A stretch of DNA of 64,000 bases from Mycobacterium sp. OAS707 (GCF_014873705.1 NZ_JADBDS010000003.1:434001-498000); one strand, 5' to 3'; shown: positions 23,876 through 32,775, counted from the stretch's first letter. Numbers and translations are program-made. Notes: a model not told the origin generated them from the letters alone.

Positions 23876-25042
23876 TCAGCCCAGAATCAGCCCCGAGGTC
23901 GGGACGCCGGTGCCCGCGGTGACCAACACGTGTTCGACGTCGTCGACCTGATTGACGGATGTACCGCGAAGCTGGCGAACCCCTTCGGCGATGCCGTTCA
24001 TCCCGTGGATGTACGCCTCACCCAACTGGCCGCCGTGGGTGTTGATCGGCAGCCTGCCGCCGATCTCGATCGCGCCGTCGGCGATGTAGTCCTTGGCCTC
24101 ACCTTGACCGCAGAATCCCAACTCCTCCAACTGAATCAGCGTGAACGGAGTGAAGTGGTCATAGAGAATCGCGGTCTGGATATCGGTCGGCTTGAGGCCC
24201 GACTGCTGCCACAGCTGCCGGCCGACGAGACCCATTTCCGGCAGCCCTAGCTCCGGGCGGTAGTAGCTGACCATCGAGTACTGGTCGGGGCTCGCTCCCT
24301 GCGACGCGGCCTCGATGATCACCGGCCGGTGTTTGAGATCCTTCGCCCGCTCAGGTGATGTGACGACGATGGCGACGGCACCGTCGGTCTCCTGGCAGCA
24401 GTCGAGTAGGCGCAGCGGCTCGGCGATCCACCGCGAATTCTGGTGTTCCTCAATGGTGATCGGCTTCTCGTAGAAGTAGGCCTTCGGGTTGTTCGCCGCG
24501 TGTTTGCGGTCGGCAACCGAAACCGCGCCGAAGTCCCTGCTGGTCGCGCCGGACAGGTGCATGTAGCGCTGGGCGATCATCGCCACCTGCGCCGCCGGGG
24601 TGGACAGGCCGTGGGGATACGAGAACGAGTTGTCGACGCCAGTGGAGTCGGCGTTCTCCACCAACCGCATCTGCACCTGACCGAACCGCGTTCCCGAGCG
24701 TTCGTTGAAAGCACGGTATGCGACAACGCAATCCGCGACGCCGGTGGCCACCGCGATCGCGGCCTGCTGAATCGTCGCGCAGGCTGCGCCGCCACCGTGG
24801 TGGATCTTGGAGAAGAACTTCAGCTCCCCGATAGCTGTCGCGCGCGAGACGGCGACCTCGGTATTGGAGTCCATCGTGAACGTCACCATGCCGTCGACGT
24901 CAGACGGTGTCAGCCCGGCGTCGTCTAATGCGTCGAGCACCGCCTCGGCCGCCAGCCGAAGCTCACTGCGGCCGGAGTTCTTCGAGAAGTCGGTGGCGCC
25001 GATACCGACGATCGCCGCCCTCCCGGACAGCTGGCCCGGCAT
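23876..25042 (-). CDS. ltp2: steroid side-chain retro-aldolase Ltp2
   Basis: Thiolase-like aldolase that, with ChsH1-ChsH2, releases propionyl-CoA from the 17-hydroxy-C22 acyl-CoA to give a 17-ketosteroid. The 388-residue sequence has the lipid-transfer-protein thiolase fold but lacks the usual nucleophile Cys-x-Ser-Gly; the corresponding segment reads HHGGGAACATIQQAA. The C-terminal motif NTHGGQLGEAYIHGMNGI is typical of Ltp proteins. It is the last gene of the cyp125-chsE1-chsE2-chsH2-chsH1-ltp2 operon and is coupled to chsH1 by TGATG. Confidence 0.94.
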   Translation of the reverse strand: MPGQLSGRAAIVGIGATDFSKNSGRSELRLAAEAVLDALDDAGLTPSDVDGMVTFTMDSNTEVAVSRATAIGELKFFSKIHHGGGAACATIQQAAIAVATGVADCVVAYRAFNERSGTRFGQVQMRLVENADSTGVDNSFSYPHGLSTPAAQVAMIAQRYMHLSGATSRDFGAVSVADRKHAANNPKAYFYEKPITIEEHQNSRWIAEPLRLLDCCQETDGAVAIVVTSPERAKDLKHRPVIIEAASQGASPDQYSMVSYYRPELGLPEMGLVGRQLWQQSGLKPTDIQTAILYDHFTPFTLIQLEELGFCGQGEAKDYIADGAIEIGGRLPINTHGGQLGEAYIHGMNGIAEGVRQLRGTSVNQVDDVEHVLVTAGTGVPTSGLILG

Positions 25043-25443
25043 CAGGCAGCTCCAATCGTCAGTGTCGAGGTCGCGATCACGTGGTCGCCGAGACTGTTGC
25101 TGCCAACGACTTTCAGGGTTATCAGGTCACCGTCGATCGCGGTGACTTCGCCCCTGAAGGTCACGGTGTCGTAGGCGTACCACGGCACACCGAGTCGCAG
25201 CGATATCGACTTGATGACCGCACTCGGCCCAGCCCAGTCGGTGACGTAACGCTGCACCAGCCCGGTGTCGGTCAGGATGTTGACGAAGATGTCCTTCGAC
25301 CCCTTGGCCTGTGCCTTGTCGCGGTCGTGGTGCACGTCCTGGTAATCGCGGGTCGCGATCGCCGTCGACACGATGAACGTCGGGTCGCCGTAGAGGGACA
25401 GCTCGGGTAGCTTCGTGCCGACTTCGATTGTTGGTGAACTCAT
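25042..25443 (-). CDS. chsH1: steroid enoyl-CoA hydratase subunit ChsH1
   Basis: A 133-residue single-hotdog MaoC protein that pairs with ChsH2 to hydrate the C22 dienoyl-CoA before Ltp2 cleaves it. The catalytic Asp/His segment is RDYQDVHHDRDKA (33-45), with Asp36 and the His38/His39 pair as candidates. The ATG at 25443 overlaps the chsH2 stop by four bases (ATGA), so it is preferred to in-frame upstream codons that lie inside chsH2. Confidence 0.94.
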   Translation of the reverse strand: MSSPTIEVGTKLPELSLYGDPTFIVSTAIATRDYQDVHHDRDKAQAKGSKDIFVNILTDTGLVQRYVTDWAGPSAVIKSISLRLGVPWYAYDTVTFRGEVTAIDGDLITLKVVGSNSLGDHVIATSTLTIGAA

Positions 25444-26408
25444 GCGTCGGGCTCCCATGCATACAGCGTCCACGCGGGCCCCGCATCTCCCTCTGGGAAG
25501 TCGATATACGTTGCGCGAACGGGCAATCCGATCTTCACCTTCGCAGGGTCTATGTTGCGGAGCTCGCCGAGCATGCGCACTCCTTCTTCGAGTTCGACGA
25601 GCGCGATGACGAAGGGCAGCGTGCGACCGGGCACCTTCGGGGCGTGGTGCACGACGTAACTGAACACCGTGCCCTTGCCGCTGGCCACCTGATATTCGAT
25701 GGGAGCCGACTTGTCCTGCCAGATCGCAGGTACCGGTGGGTGTTGCAGGCTGCCGTCGGCCCTCTTTTGGATGCGCAACTCGTGGGCGTTGACGCCGTCC
25801 CAGAAGAACTTCGTGTCGCGCGATGACGCCGGTCGCATCATCGAGGCGGCATCGAGGTCATCGGGGACAGTTGCGGCCTTGTCGGCCGAGTCGTTTTCGG
25901 CGGGTCTGAATTTCATGATGCGCCACATCATTTCGGCGACGTCCTCGTCGCCGACCTGCCAGGTGATCTTCTGCGTGATGAAGAAGCCTTCACCAAGTGC
26001 GGTCCGCTTCGGGCCCACCACGTCGGTCAGCTCCGCCAAAACGCTGACTTCCTCACCCGGCCGCAGATAGCGGTGGTAGGTCTGTTCGCAATTGGTTGCG
26101 ACCACGCCGACGTACCCTGCGTTGTCGAACAGATCCATGATCTTGCTCAGGGGGTCATCGGCGGCACGACCGCCGCCGAGGCCACCCATCGTCCACACCT
26201 GGATCATCGCCGGTGGCGCGACGATGCCGGGATGGCCTGCGGCCCTGGCCGCATCGTCGTCGACGTAGATGGGGTTCTTGTCGCCCATCGCATCGAGCCA
26301 GTGGTCAACCATCGGCTGGTTGACCGGATGGCGCCCGACGCGCGGCTTGCTCTTGCCCTCCGCCTTGACCTTCTCGGCGGCTGCCTGAATGTCTTCGACC
26401 GCACTCAT
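25440..26408 (-). CDS. chsH2: steroid enoyl-CoA hydratase subunit ChsH2 (MaoC-DUF35 fusion)
   Basis: A 322-residue two-part protein. The N-terminal MaoC-like hotdog (about 25-190, GRHPVNQPMVDHWL... CEQTYHRYLRPGEEVSV) pairs with ChsH1. A C-terminal DUF35 OB-fold (about 205-322, TKFFWDGVNAHELRIQK... TLPFVIALVELEEG) docks Ltp2 in the known hydratase-aldolase complex. The rubredoxin-like Cys pairs common in DUF35 proteins are absent here. The ATG overlaps the chsE2 stop (ATGA). Side-chain degradation step after ChsE1-ChsE2 dehydrogenation. Confidence 0.94.
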   Translation of the reverse strand: MSAVEDIQAAAEKVKAEGKSKPRVGRHPVNQPMVDHWLDAMGDKNPIYVDDDAARAAGHPGIVAPPAMIQVWTMGGLGGGRAADDPLSKIMDLFDNAGYVGVVATNCEQTYHRYLRPGEEVSVLAELTDVVGPKRTALGEGFFITQKITWQVGDEDVAEMMWRIMKFRPAENDSADKAATVPDDLDAASMMRPASSRDTKFFWDGVNAHELRIQKRADGSLQHPPVPAIWQDKSAPIEYQVASGKGTVFSYVVHHAPKVPGRTLPFVIALVELEEGVRMLGELRNIDPAKVKIGLPVRATYIDFPEGDAGPAWTLYAWEPDA

Positions 26409-27568
26409 CTCGGAACCCTCGGTACCTTCAGACCCGACGCCGCAATCATCTCGCGCATCACCTCGTTCACTCCGCCGCCGAATGTGATCACCAGATTCCG
26501 CTTGGTCTGGCTGTCGAGCCACTTCAGAAGTTCGGCGGTATCCGGTTCTGCCGGGTTGCCGTACTTTCCGACAATCTCCTCGGCCAGCCGGCCCGCGTAC
26601 TGGATGCGTTCGGTGCCAAACACTTTGGTCGCTGCCGCATCGGCGATGTCGATGGTTTCGCCCGATGCAGCGACCTGCCAGTTGAGCAGTTCGTTGATCC
26701 GCCACATGGCCTTGAGTTCACCCAGCGAGCGTTTGACGTCGTCGTGGTCGAGCGGGATGTCGCCGTTGCCGCCCGGCTTGGATGCCCACGCATGGATTCG
26801 GTCGTAGAGCGCGGCGAACCGGCCGGCGGGGCCCAGCATCACGCGTTCGTTGTTGAGCTGGGTGGTGATCAGCCGCCAGCCGCCGTTCTCCTCACCGACG
26901 AGCATGTCGGCGGGCACCCGCACGTCGCTGTAGTACGTGGCATTGGTGTGGTGCGCGCCGTCGGACAGGATCATCGGCGTCCACGAGTAGCCGGGATCCT
27001 TCGTGTCCACGATGAGAATCGAAATCCCCTTGTGCTTGACCGCTTCCGGATCTGTGCGGCACGCAAGCCAGATGTAGTCGGCGTCATGCCCACCGGTGGT
27101 GAAGACCTTCTGCCCGTTGACGATGTACTCGTCGCCCTGCCGAACCGCGGTGGTGCGCAACGACGCAAGGTCGGTGCCCGCCTCAGGCTCGGTATAGCCG
27201 ATCGCGAAGTGCACATCACCGGAGAGGATGGCCGGCAGGAACTTCTTCTTCTGCGCCTCGGTGCCGAACACCTGCAGCGTCGGGCCCACGGTTTGCAGGG
27301 TGACGGCCGGCAGGGGCACATCGGCGCGGTGGGCTTCGTTGACGAAAATCGACTGCTCGATCGGGCCATACCCGAGGCCGCCGAACTCCTTGGGCCAGCC
27401 GACACCGAGTTTGCCGTCGGAACCCATGCGCTTGATCACGGCACGATAGGCCTTGCCGTGCCGGTCGGCCTCCATCTCCTTGTATTCCTCTGAGGAGATG
27501 AGGTTCGAAAAGTATTGCCGCAGTTCGGCTTGCAGCTGCCGCTGCTCAGGCGTCAGTTCGATGAACAT
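26405..27568 (-). CDS. chsE2: acyl-CoA dehydrogenase ChsE2 (FadE29)
   Basis: FAD-dependent dehydrogenase subunit acting on the three-carbon steroid side chain (3-oxo-4-pregnene-20-carboxyl-CoA type) as a heterotetramer with ChsE1. The 387-residue length is standard for a full acyl-CoA dehydrogenase. Visible motifs are IGYTEPEAGTDLASLRTTA (FAD/substrate region) and GQKVFTTGGHDADYIWL, with C-terminal helices FGGGVNEVMREMIA. It is coupled to chsE1 by TAATG and to chsH2 by ATGA. The gene is in the intracellular-growth operon described in M. tuberculosis. Confidence 0.94.
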   Translation of the reverse strand: MFIELTPEQRQLQAELRQYFSNLISSEEYKEMEADRHGKAYRAVIKRMGSDGKLGVGWPKEFGGLGYGPIEQSIFVNEAHRADVPLPAVTLQTVGPTLQVFGTEAQKKKFLPAILSGDVHFAIGYTEPEAGTDLASLRTTAVRQGDEYIVNGQKVFTTGGHDADYIWLACRTDPEAVKHKGISILIVDTKDPGYSWTPMILSDGAHHTNATYYSDVRVPADMLVGEENGGWRLITTQLNNERVMLGPAGRFAALYDRIHAWASKPGGNGDIPLDHDDVKRSLGELKAMWRINELLNWQVAASGETIDIADAAATKVFGTERIQYAGRLAEEIVGKYGNPAEPDTAELLKWLDSQTKRNLVITFGGGVNEVMREMIAASGLKVPRVPR

Positions 27569-28566
27569 TACGCTCCCACCAGATCGAGACGATGCGACGG
27601 GCCGCCAACCAACCTGGTCAAGTCCTTGATGGTGGAGTAGTAGCGGTCCATCGGGTAGTCGATGTCCATGCCCATGCCGCCGTGCAGGTGATGACAGATC
27701 TGCATCACCGGCGGCGCCTGGGAGGCCAGCCAGTAGCCGAGGACGTCCAGATCGTCGTCGGCGTCGCGCCCTTCCGAGAGCCGCCAGACGACTGACGTCG
27801 CCGCCAACGTCAATGTGCGCGAAGCGATGTACACCTCGGCCAGCTGAGCGGCGACAGTCTGGAATGTGGACAGCGGTTTGCCGAACTGATGACGGTTGGC
27901 CACATAGTCGGCGGTCAGCCGCAACGCACCCGCCACCACACCGGAGGCGAACGCACCAATTGCCGCCAGCGCCAACTGGTTTACGCGATGCACGGTCGCA
28001 CCCTCGAGCACACCGTCGGCCTCGGCATCAGCGAACGTCACGGTGTACTCGTCGCCGTGGTTGGAGGTCGGCGACTTCGCCAGCGCAACGCCGTCGGCCT
28101 TCGGTGAGATCACCACCAACGCGTTGTCGGCGGTCACCAGAATCCAATCCGCTTGCTCCGCATAGCCGACCGCGACTTTAGTGCCGTTGAGTCTGCCGTT
28201 CGAAAACGTCGTCGCAGGCCGATCCGGCAGCGGTGCACCCGGCTCATTCAGCGCCGCCGTGACGACACCACCCTTGGCGACGCCTGCGAGGTATCGATCC
28301 TGCTGCTCGTGCGAAGCCAGGTCGATCAACGGCACCAGACCGAGGCCGAGGGTCGCCAGCGCCGGGCCTGTCGTGCCGTGCCTGCCGATCTCGGTCAGGG
28401 CCGTAGCGACCTCCGACAGACCGAGGCCGTCTCCGCCGAGTCGCTCCGGCACGGCCAGCGCCGTCACGGCTCCTGCGACCAGAGCATCCCAGCTGTTGTC
28501 GCGTTCGAGCACCGACGTCACCACGTCGGCGACAGCCTGCTGCTCCGGGTTCGGTGTGAAATCCAC
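27568..28566 (-). CDS. chsE1: acyl-CoA dehydrogenase ChsE1 (FadE28)
   Basis: A 332-residue, shortened acyl-CoA dehydrogenase subunit that partners ChsE2; such heteromeric pairs are typical of steroid-degrading actinobacteria. The C-terminal part has NRHQFGKPLSTFQTVAAQLA (typical dehydrogenase helix) and HHLHGGMGMDIDYPMDRYY. The GTG start at 28566 has a strong AAGGAGG at 28572-28578. It follows cyp125 by 27 bases in the same operon. Confidence 0.94.
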   Translation of the reverse strand: MDFTPNPEQQAVADVVTSVLERDNSWDALVAGAVTALAVPERLGGDGLGLSEVATALTEIGRHGTTGPALATLGLGLVPLIDLASHEQQDRYLAGVAKGGVVTAALNEPGAPLPDRPATTFSNGRLNGTKVAVGYAEQADWILVTADNALVVISPKADGVALAKSPTSNHGDEYTVTFADAEADGVLEGATVHRVNQLALAAIGAFASGVVAGALRLTADYVANRHQFGKPLSTFQTVAAQLAEVYIASRTLTLAATSVVWRLSEGRDADDDLDVLGYWLASQAPPVMQICHHLHGGMGMDIDYPMDRYYSTIKDLTRLVGGPSHRLDLVGA

Positions 28567-28593
28567 CCGACTCCTCCTTGAGTTGCGTGGTTT

Positions 28594-29841
28594 CTAGTGA
28601 GAGACCGGGCACTTACCGGTGTAATCCACCTGCCAGTGCTTGATGCCGTTCAGCCAACCTGATTTCAGCCGCTCGGGCTCGCCGATCGGTTTGAGGTCGG
28701 GCATGTGATCTGCAATCGCATTGAAGATCAGGTTGATGGTCATCTTGGCGAGATTAGCGCCGATGCAGTAGTGCGCACCCGTGCCGCCGAAGCCGACGTG
28801 CGGATTGGGATTACGCAGCACGTTGAACTTGTGCGGCTCCTCGAACACGTCTTCGTCGAAGTTGGCCGAGCGGTAGGACATCACCACTCGTTGCCCCTTC
28901 TTGATCTGCACACCACCCAATTCGGTGTCCTCGAGCGCGGTGCGCTGGAACGCCGAAACCGGGGTGGCCCACCGGACGATCTCGTCGGCCGCTGTCTCCG
29001 GGCGCTCCTTCTTGTAGAGCTCCCACTGATCCGGGTTTTGCGAGAAGCCGATCATGCCGTGGGTGATGGAGTTGCGGGTCGTCTCGTTGCCTGCCACGGC
29101 CAGCATGACCACGAAGAAACCGAACTCGTCGTCGGAAAGCTTCTCGCCCTCGATGTCGGCCTCGATCAGTTGCGTGACGATGTCCTCGGTCGGATTCTTC
29201 GCGCGCTCCGCGGCCATCTGCATCGCGTACTGAATGAGCTCGATCGACGACATCGCCGGGTCGATGTGCGCGTACTCCGGGTCCTCGCCGGCTGTCATCT
29301 CATTCGACCAGCGGAACAGCTTGTCGCGGTCGTCCTGCGGCACGCCGAGCAGCCCGGCGATGGCCTGCAGCGGCAGCTCGCACGACACCTGCTCGACGAA
29401 GTCGCCGGATTCTTGCGAGGCGGCGGTCTCGGCGATCTTCTGAGCGCGGATCCGCAGCTCATCCTCTAGCCGCCCCACAGCGCGGGGGGTGAAGCCACGG
29501 GAAATGATCTTGCGCAGTCGGGTGTGCTGCGGTGCATCCATGTTGAGCAGCACGCTGCGCTGCAAGTCGATGGCGTCGCGCGTCATCTCCTGGGGCCAGA
29601 CGGGGATGGCGCCATCGGGCGAGCTACCGAAGATCTCGTTGCGTTTCGAGACCTCCTTGACGTCGGCGTGCTTGGTAACCAGCCAGTACCCTTTGTCTCC
29701 GAACCCACCAGTGCCACCGGGAACATCGACCCAGTGGACCGGCTCGGACTTGCGCAGCTCGGCGAGTTCGGCGACGGGCAGACCCGCTCGATTGAGCTCG
29801 GCGTCGAGGAAATCGAAGTCGGCTGAGATGGGGCAGGGCAT
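28594..29841 (-). CDS. cyp125: cytochrome P450 CYP125 (steroid C26/C27-monooxygenase)
   Basis: P450 that oxidises the terminal side-chain methyl of cholesterol/cholestenone to the C26 acid, starting side-chain degradation. The 415-residue protein has the I-helix AGNETTRN (250-257), the K-helix EIVR (287-290), and the haem loop FGGTGAHYCIGANLA with Cys359 as axial ligand. It is close in sequence character to mycobacterial CYP125. The ATG is preceded by GAGGAG. It is the first gene of the side-chain operon, with a KstR box 17 bases upstream of the start. Confidence 0.96.
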   Translation of the reverse strand: MPCPISADFDFLDAELNRAGLPVAELAELRKSEPVHWVDVPGGTGGFGDKGYWLVTKHADVKEVSKRNEIFGSSPDGAIPVWPQEMTRDAIDLQRSVLLNMDAPQHTRLRKIISRGFTPRAVGRLEDELRIRAQKIAETAASQESGDFVEQVSCELPLQAIAGLLGVPQDDRDKLFRWSNEMTAGEDPEYAHIDPAMSSIELIQYAMQMAAERAKNPTEDIVTQLIEADIEGEKLSDDEFGFFVVMLAVAGNETTRNSITHGMIGFSQNPDQWELYKKERPETAADEIVRWATPVSAFQRTALEDTELGGVQIKKGQRVVMSYRSANFDEDVFEEPHKFNVLRNPNPHVGFGGTGAHYCIGANLAKMTINLIFNAIADHMPDLKPIGEPERLKSGWLNGIKHWQVDYTGKCPVSH

Positions 29842-29858
29842 ATAAAGCTCTCCTCAAT

Positions 29859-29872
29859 TGCAACGTGTTCTA
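29859..29872. promoter_or_regulatory. KstR operator (cyp125 operon)
   Basis: TGCAACGTGTTCTA matches TnnAACnnGTTnnA. It sits 17 bases upstream of the cyp125 ATG. A second box for fadA5 lies 79 bases away, so each divergent gene has its own site. Confidence 0.87.
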
Positions 29873-29937
29873 GTGCCAGTAAAACATGGCTTCTGCGCAG
29901 ATAAAAGGCAGGTCACCATCCTCGCTTGTCAGAGTAA

Positions 29938-29951
29938 TGAAACGTGTTCTA
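29938..29951. promoter_or_regulatory. KstR operator (fadA5)
   Basis: TGAAACGTGTTCTA matches TnnAACnnGTTnnA. It ends 10 bases before the fadA5 ATG at 29962, close enough to block a short-leader transcript. Confidence 0.87.
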
Positions 29952-29961
29952 GCCTGACGGA

Positions 29962-31125
29962 ATGGGTAACCCTGTCATCGTTGAAGCCACCCGCAGCCCC
30001 ATCGGCAAGCGGAACGGATGGCTGTCAGGCCTGCACGCCACCGAGTTGCTGGGCGCCACGCAGAGGGCACTGGTCGAGAAGGCCGGCATCGATGCCGGCG
30101 ACGTGGAGCAGGTCATCGGCGGCTGCGTCACGCAGTTCGGTGAGCAGTCCAACAACATCACCCGGGTCAGCTGGCTGGTCGCCGGGCTGCCGGAGCACGT
30201 GGGTGCGATGACGGTGGACTGCCAGTGCGGCAGCGGCCAGCAGGCCAACGGCTTGGTCGCCGGGCTGATCGCTGCGGGCGCCATCGACATCGGCATCGCC
30301 TGCGGCATCGAGGCGATGAGCCGCGTCGGCCTCGGCGCCAACGCGGGTCCGGACCGTGGCATCCTGCGGCCGGCTTCGTGGGACATCGACCTGCCCGACC
30401 AGTTCACCGCCGCCGAGCGGATCGCCAAGCGCCGCGGCATCACCCGCGAGGACATCGACCAGTTCGGTTTCGACTCGCAGCGCAAGGCCAAGGAGGCTTG
30501 GGCCGAGGGCCGGTTCGACCGCGAGATCAGCGGCATCGAGGCCCCGGTGCTCGACGAGAACAAGCAGCCGACCTCGGAGCGCCACGTCGTCACGCGCGAT
30601 CAGGGCCTGCGGGACACCACGCTGGAGGGCTTGGCATCGTTGAAGCCGGTCATCGAGGACGGCATCCATACGGCGGGAACGTCGTCGCAGATCTCCGACG
30701 GTGCCGCTGCGGTGCTGTGGATGGACGAGGACAAGGCCAAGGCGCTCGGCCTGCGGCCGCGGGCCCGGATCATCAGCCAGGCGCTGGTCGGAGCGGAGCC
30801 CTACTACCACCTCGACGGTCCGGTGCAGTCGACGGCGAAGGTGCTGGAGAAGGCCGGGATGAAGATGGGTGACATCGACATCACGGAGATCAACGAGGCG
30901 TTCGCGTCCGTCGTGCTGTCGTGGGCGCGCGTCCACAACCCCGACATGGACAAGGTGAACGTCAACGGCGGCGCGATCGCGCTCGGTCACCCCGTCGGCA
31001 GCACCGGCAGCAGGCTGATCACCACCGCGCTGCACGAACTGGAGCGCACCGACAAGACCACGGCGCTGATCACGATGTGCGCCGGCGGCGCCCTGTCCAC
31101 CGGAACGATCATCGAGCGAATCTGA
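29962..31125 (+). CDS. fadA5: steroid side-chain thiolase FadA5
   Basis: Acetyl-CoA acetyltransferase-type thiolase that cleaves acetyl-CoA from the C24 3-oxoacyl-CoA of the cholesterol side chain. The 387-residue protein carries nucleophile Cys89 (DCQCGSGQQA), His343 (GHPVGSTG) and Cys373 (MCAGG), matching the known FadA5 triad with a shift of four. NEAF lies before the substrate loop. It heads the + strand set fadA5, NTF2-like gene, ddn and DsbA-like gene, and its stop overlaps the next ATG (TGATG). Confidence 0.95.
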   Translation: MGNPVIVEATRSPIGKRNGWLSGLHATELLGATQRALVEKAGIDAGDVEQVIGGCVTQFGEQSNNITRVSWLVAGLPEHVGAMTVDCQCGSGQQANGLVAGLIAAGAIDIGIACGIEAMSRVGLGANAGPDRGILRPASWDIDLPDQFTAAERIAKRRGITREDIDQFGFDSQRKAKEAWAEGRFDREISGIEAPVLDENKQPTSERHVVTRDQGLRDTTLEGLASLKPVIEDGIHTAGTSSQISDGAAAVLWMDEDKAKALGLRPRARIISQALVGAEPYYHLDGPVQSTAKVLEKAGMKMGDIDITEINEAFASVVLSWARVHNPDMDKVNVNGGAIALGHPVGSTGSRLITTALHELERTDKTTALITMCAGGALSTGTIIERI

Positions 31126-31499
31126 TGCCGGCTTCCGACGACGAACGGATCGCCGCGGCGCAGGCGTACATCGACGCGCTGGTCAGTCACGACGCCGACA
31201 AGGTTCCGTTCGCGCCCGGATGCACCCGCATCGAGTTCGGCGTCAAGACCGGATTCTCGGGAGATCACTTGCGCCGCAGCCTGAACGGCGGACCGCAGTA
31301 TCGAATCATTCGAGACACGTCGGTGCCCGAGTTCACGATCGAGGGCGACGTCGTGCGCGCGAAATTCGATCTGGTGACCAAGCCATCAATCGCCGGCCGA
31401 CGGGTCGGCGCACACATCGACGAAACCTTCCTCATACCTGCCTCCGACGGCGCAATCCATCACATCACGGCGGTCGTTCGGCCCTTCCTGACGTCCTAG
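31125..31499 (+). CDS. NTF2-like/DUF8021-type hypothetical protein
   Basis: A 124-residue soluble protein with a compact alpha+beta layout. It opens with ERIAAAQAYIDALVSHDADKVPFAPGCTRIEFG and ends with a sheet-like DETFLIPASDGAIHHITAVVRPF, the pattern of SnoaL/NTF2-like or DUF8021 proteins. The ATG overlaps the fadA5 stop, so it is translationally coupled and under the same KstR box. It could be a small isomerase or binding protein for a side-chain intermediate; no catalytic residues can be assigned with confidence. Confidence 0.75.
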   Translation: MPASDDERIAAAQAYIDALVSHDADKVPFAPGCTRIEFGVKTGFSGDHLRRSLNGGPQYRIIRDTSVPEFTIEGDVVRAKFDLVTKPSIAGRRVGAHIDETFLIPASDGAIHHITAVVRPFLTS

Positions 31500-31508
31500 G
31501 ATCGAGCC

Positions 31509-31961
31509 ATGCCAAAGTCGCCGCCACGTAACCTGAACTCACCGTTCGCCGACTCGTTCATCAAGTGGATGTCACGCGGTAACACGTGGATCTACAAGGT
31601 GACCGGCGGCAGGCTCGGCGGCACCGTTCAGAAGGCACCCGTCGCACTGCTGACAACGATCGGCCGAAAGACGGGTCAGCCCCGGGTAGCGCCGCTGCTG
31701 TATATCCGCGACGGGGACAAGGTCATCGTGCCGGCGTCAAGGGGCGGCAGCGACAAACACCCGATGTGGTACCTCAATCTGAAGGCCAACCCGAAGGTGC
31801 AGGTTCAGATCAAGAAGGATACGTTTCACCTGACCGCCCGCGACGCCAACGAGCAAGAGCGCGAACGCTATTGGCAGCAACTGGCCCAGGTCTATCCGAC
31901 GATTGAGGACTACAAGTCCTGGACCGACCGAGTGATTCCGCTCGTGGTTTGCGAACCGTGA
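31509..31961 (+). CDS. ddn: deazaflavin (F420)-dependent nitroreductase Ddn
   Basis: A 150-residue split-barrel F420H2-dependent reductase closely similar to M. tuberculosis Ddn. Shared stretches include MPKSPPR.LNSP, FIKWMSR, VALLTT.GRKTGQPRV, MWYLNLKANPKVQVQIKK and the C-terminus DRVIPLVVCEP. Ddn reduces menaquinone-like quinones and activates the nitroimidazole pretomanid. The gene lies 9 bases after the NTF2-like gene, and the following DsbA-like gene overlaps its stop, so it belongs to the fadA5 transcript as in M. tuberculosis. Confidence 0.93.
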   Translation: MPKSPPRNLNSPFADSFIKWMSRGNTWIYKVTGGRLGGTVQKAPVALLTTIGRKTGQPRVAPLLYIRDGDKVIVPASRGGSDKHPMWYLNLKANPKVQVQIKKDTFHLTARDANEQERERYWQQLAQVYPTIEDYKSWTDRVIPLVVCEP

Positions 31962-32686
31962 CAACAGGTTACGACCTTCACTTCTACTTCGATCCGGTCT
32001 GCCCGTTTGCCTGGATGACCAGCAAGTGGGTGCGCATCGTTGCCGCCCAGCGCGACTACACGGTGGATTGGCGCTTCATCTCATTGCGGATACTCAATGC
32101 ACACATCGACTATGCGGCGCACTTCCCTCCTGAGTACGAGGAGGGACACACCGCCGGATTGCGGCTGTTGCGGGTCGCCGCACGCTTGCGTGCAGAGCAG
32201 GGACGCGACGCGGTCGGGCCCCTCTACGAGGCGATGGGCACCAGGATCTTCGACACGTCACGCGAGGTCGATCCGTTGTCGGCATCAGGTCAAGGTTCGC
32301 GCCAAATGCTGGAGCCGTTGCTGCAAGAGCTTGGATTGGCCGTTGATTTCCTTGAAGCGCTTGAGGATACGTCGCTGGACGAGGAGATCCGGACGGAGAC
32401 GGACGAGGCGCTGGCACTGACGGGGCGCGATGTCGGCACCCCGATCCTGCACTTCCAACCTCCCGGCGGCAAGGCGTTCTTCGGACCGGTGATCAGCAGG
32501 CTGCCGTCGCCCGACGACGCCGCTGAGCTGTGGGACCACGTCATCGCGCTGGCGAGCTTCCCCGGGTTCGCCGAGATGAAGCGCAGCCTGCGTGAGCGGC
32601 CGCAGCTGGCGAGCTTCGGCGTCGATACCGATTCGGTTGGCAAACAAGAGGATTGGCACGGCGGCAGCCGTCGGCTCAAGAAGTAG
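31958..32686 (+). CDS. DsbA-family thioredoxin-like protein with monothiol CPFA motif
   Basis: A 242-residue DsbA/2-hydroxychromene-isomerase-type thioredoxin fold, similar in layout to mycothiol-dependent nitroreductase (Rv2466c type). The active-site segment is FYFDPVCPFAWMTSKW; the second Cys of the usual CPWC is Ala, leaving one thiol at about residue 16. A helical insert and GTPILHFQPPGGKAFFGPVIS follow. The GTG at 31958 overlaps the ddn stop (GTGA). Monothiol forms can use mycothiol directly. Physical coupling to ddn hints at a joint redox or detoxification role (inference). Confidence 0.82.
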   Translation: MTTGYDLHFYFDPVCPFAWMTSKWVRIVAAQRDYTVDWRFISLRILNAHIDYAAHFPPEYEEGHTAGLRLLRVAARLRAEQGRDAVGPLYEAMGTRIFDTSREVDPLSASGQGSRQMLEPLLQELGLAVDFLEALEDTSLDEEIRTETDEALALTGRDVGTPILHFQPPGGKAFFGPVISRLPSPDDAAELWDHVIALASFPGFAEMKRSLRERPQLASFGVDTDSVGKQEDWHGGSRRLKK

Positions 32687-32745
32687 GTCGACGTCGCAGA
32701 GCTGCTGCTGAAATACTTCGCGCGCGCTCACATCTGGGTCTACCA

Positions 32746-32775
32746 GCGGACCAATGGGCCCTAGTATCGGTCCGC
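32746..32775. terminator. hairpin between convergent genes
   Basis: GCGGACC (32746-32752) and GGTCCGC (32769-32775) form a perfect 7-pair stem with a 16-base loop. It lies in the 152-base gap between the DsbA-like gene and the convergent SDR gene. No T-run, so strength is uncertain. Confidence 0.4.

Noticed and set aside
23925..23934. AACACGTGTT palindrome as a KstR box
   Set aside because: The AAC and GTT arms are 4 bases apart instead of 2, and the site is inside ltp2 codons.
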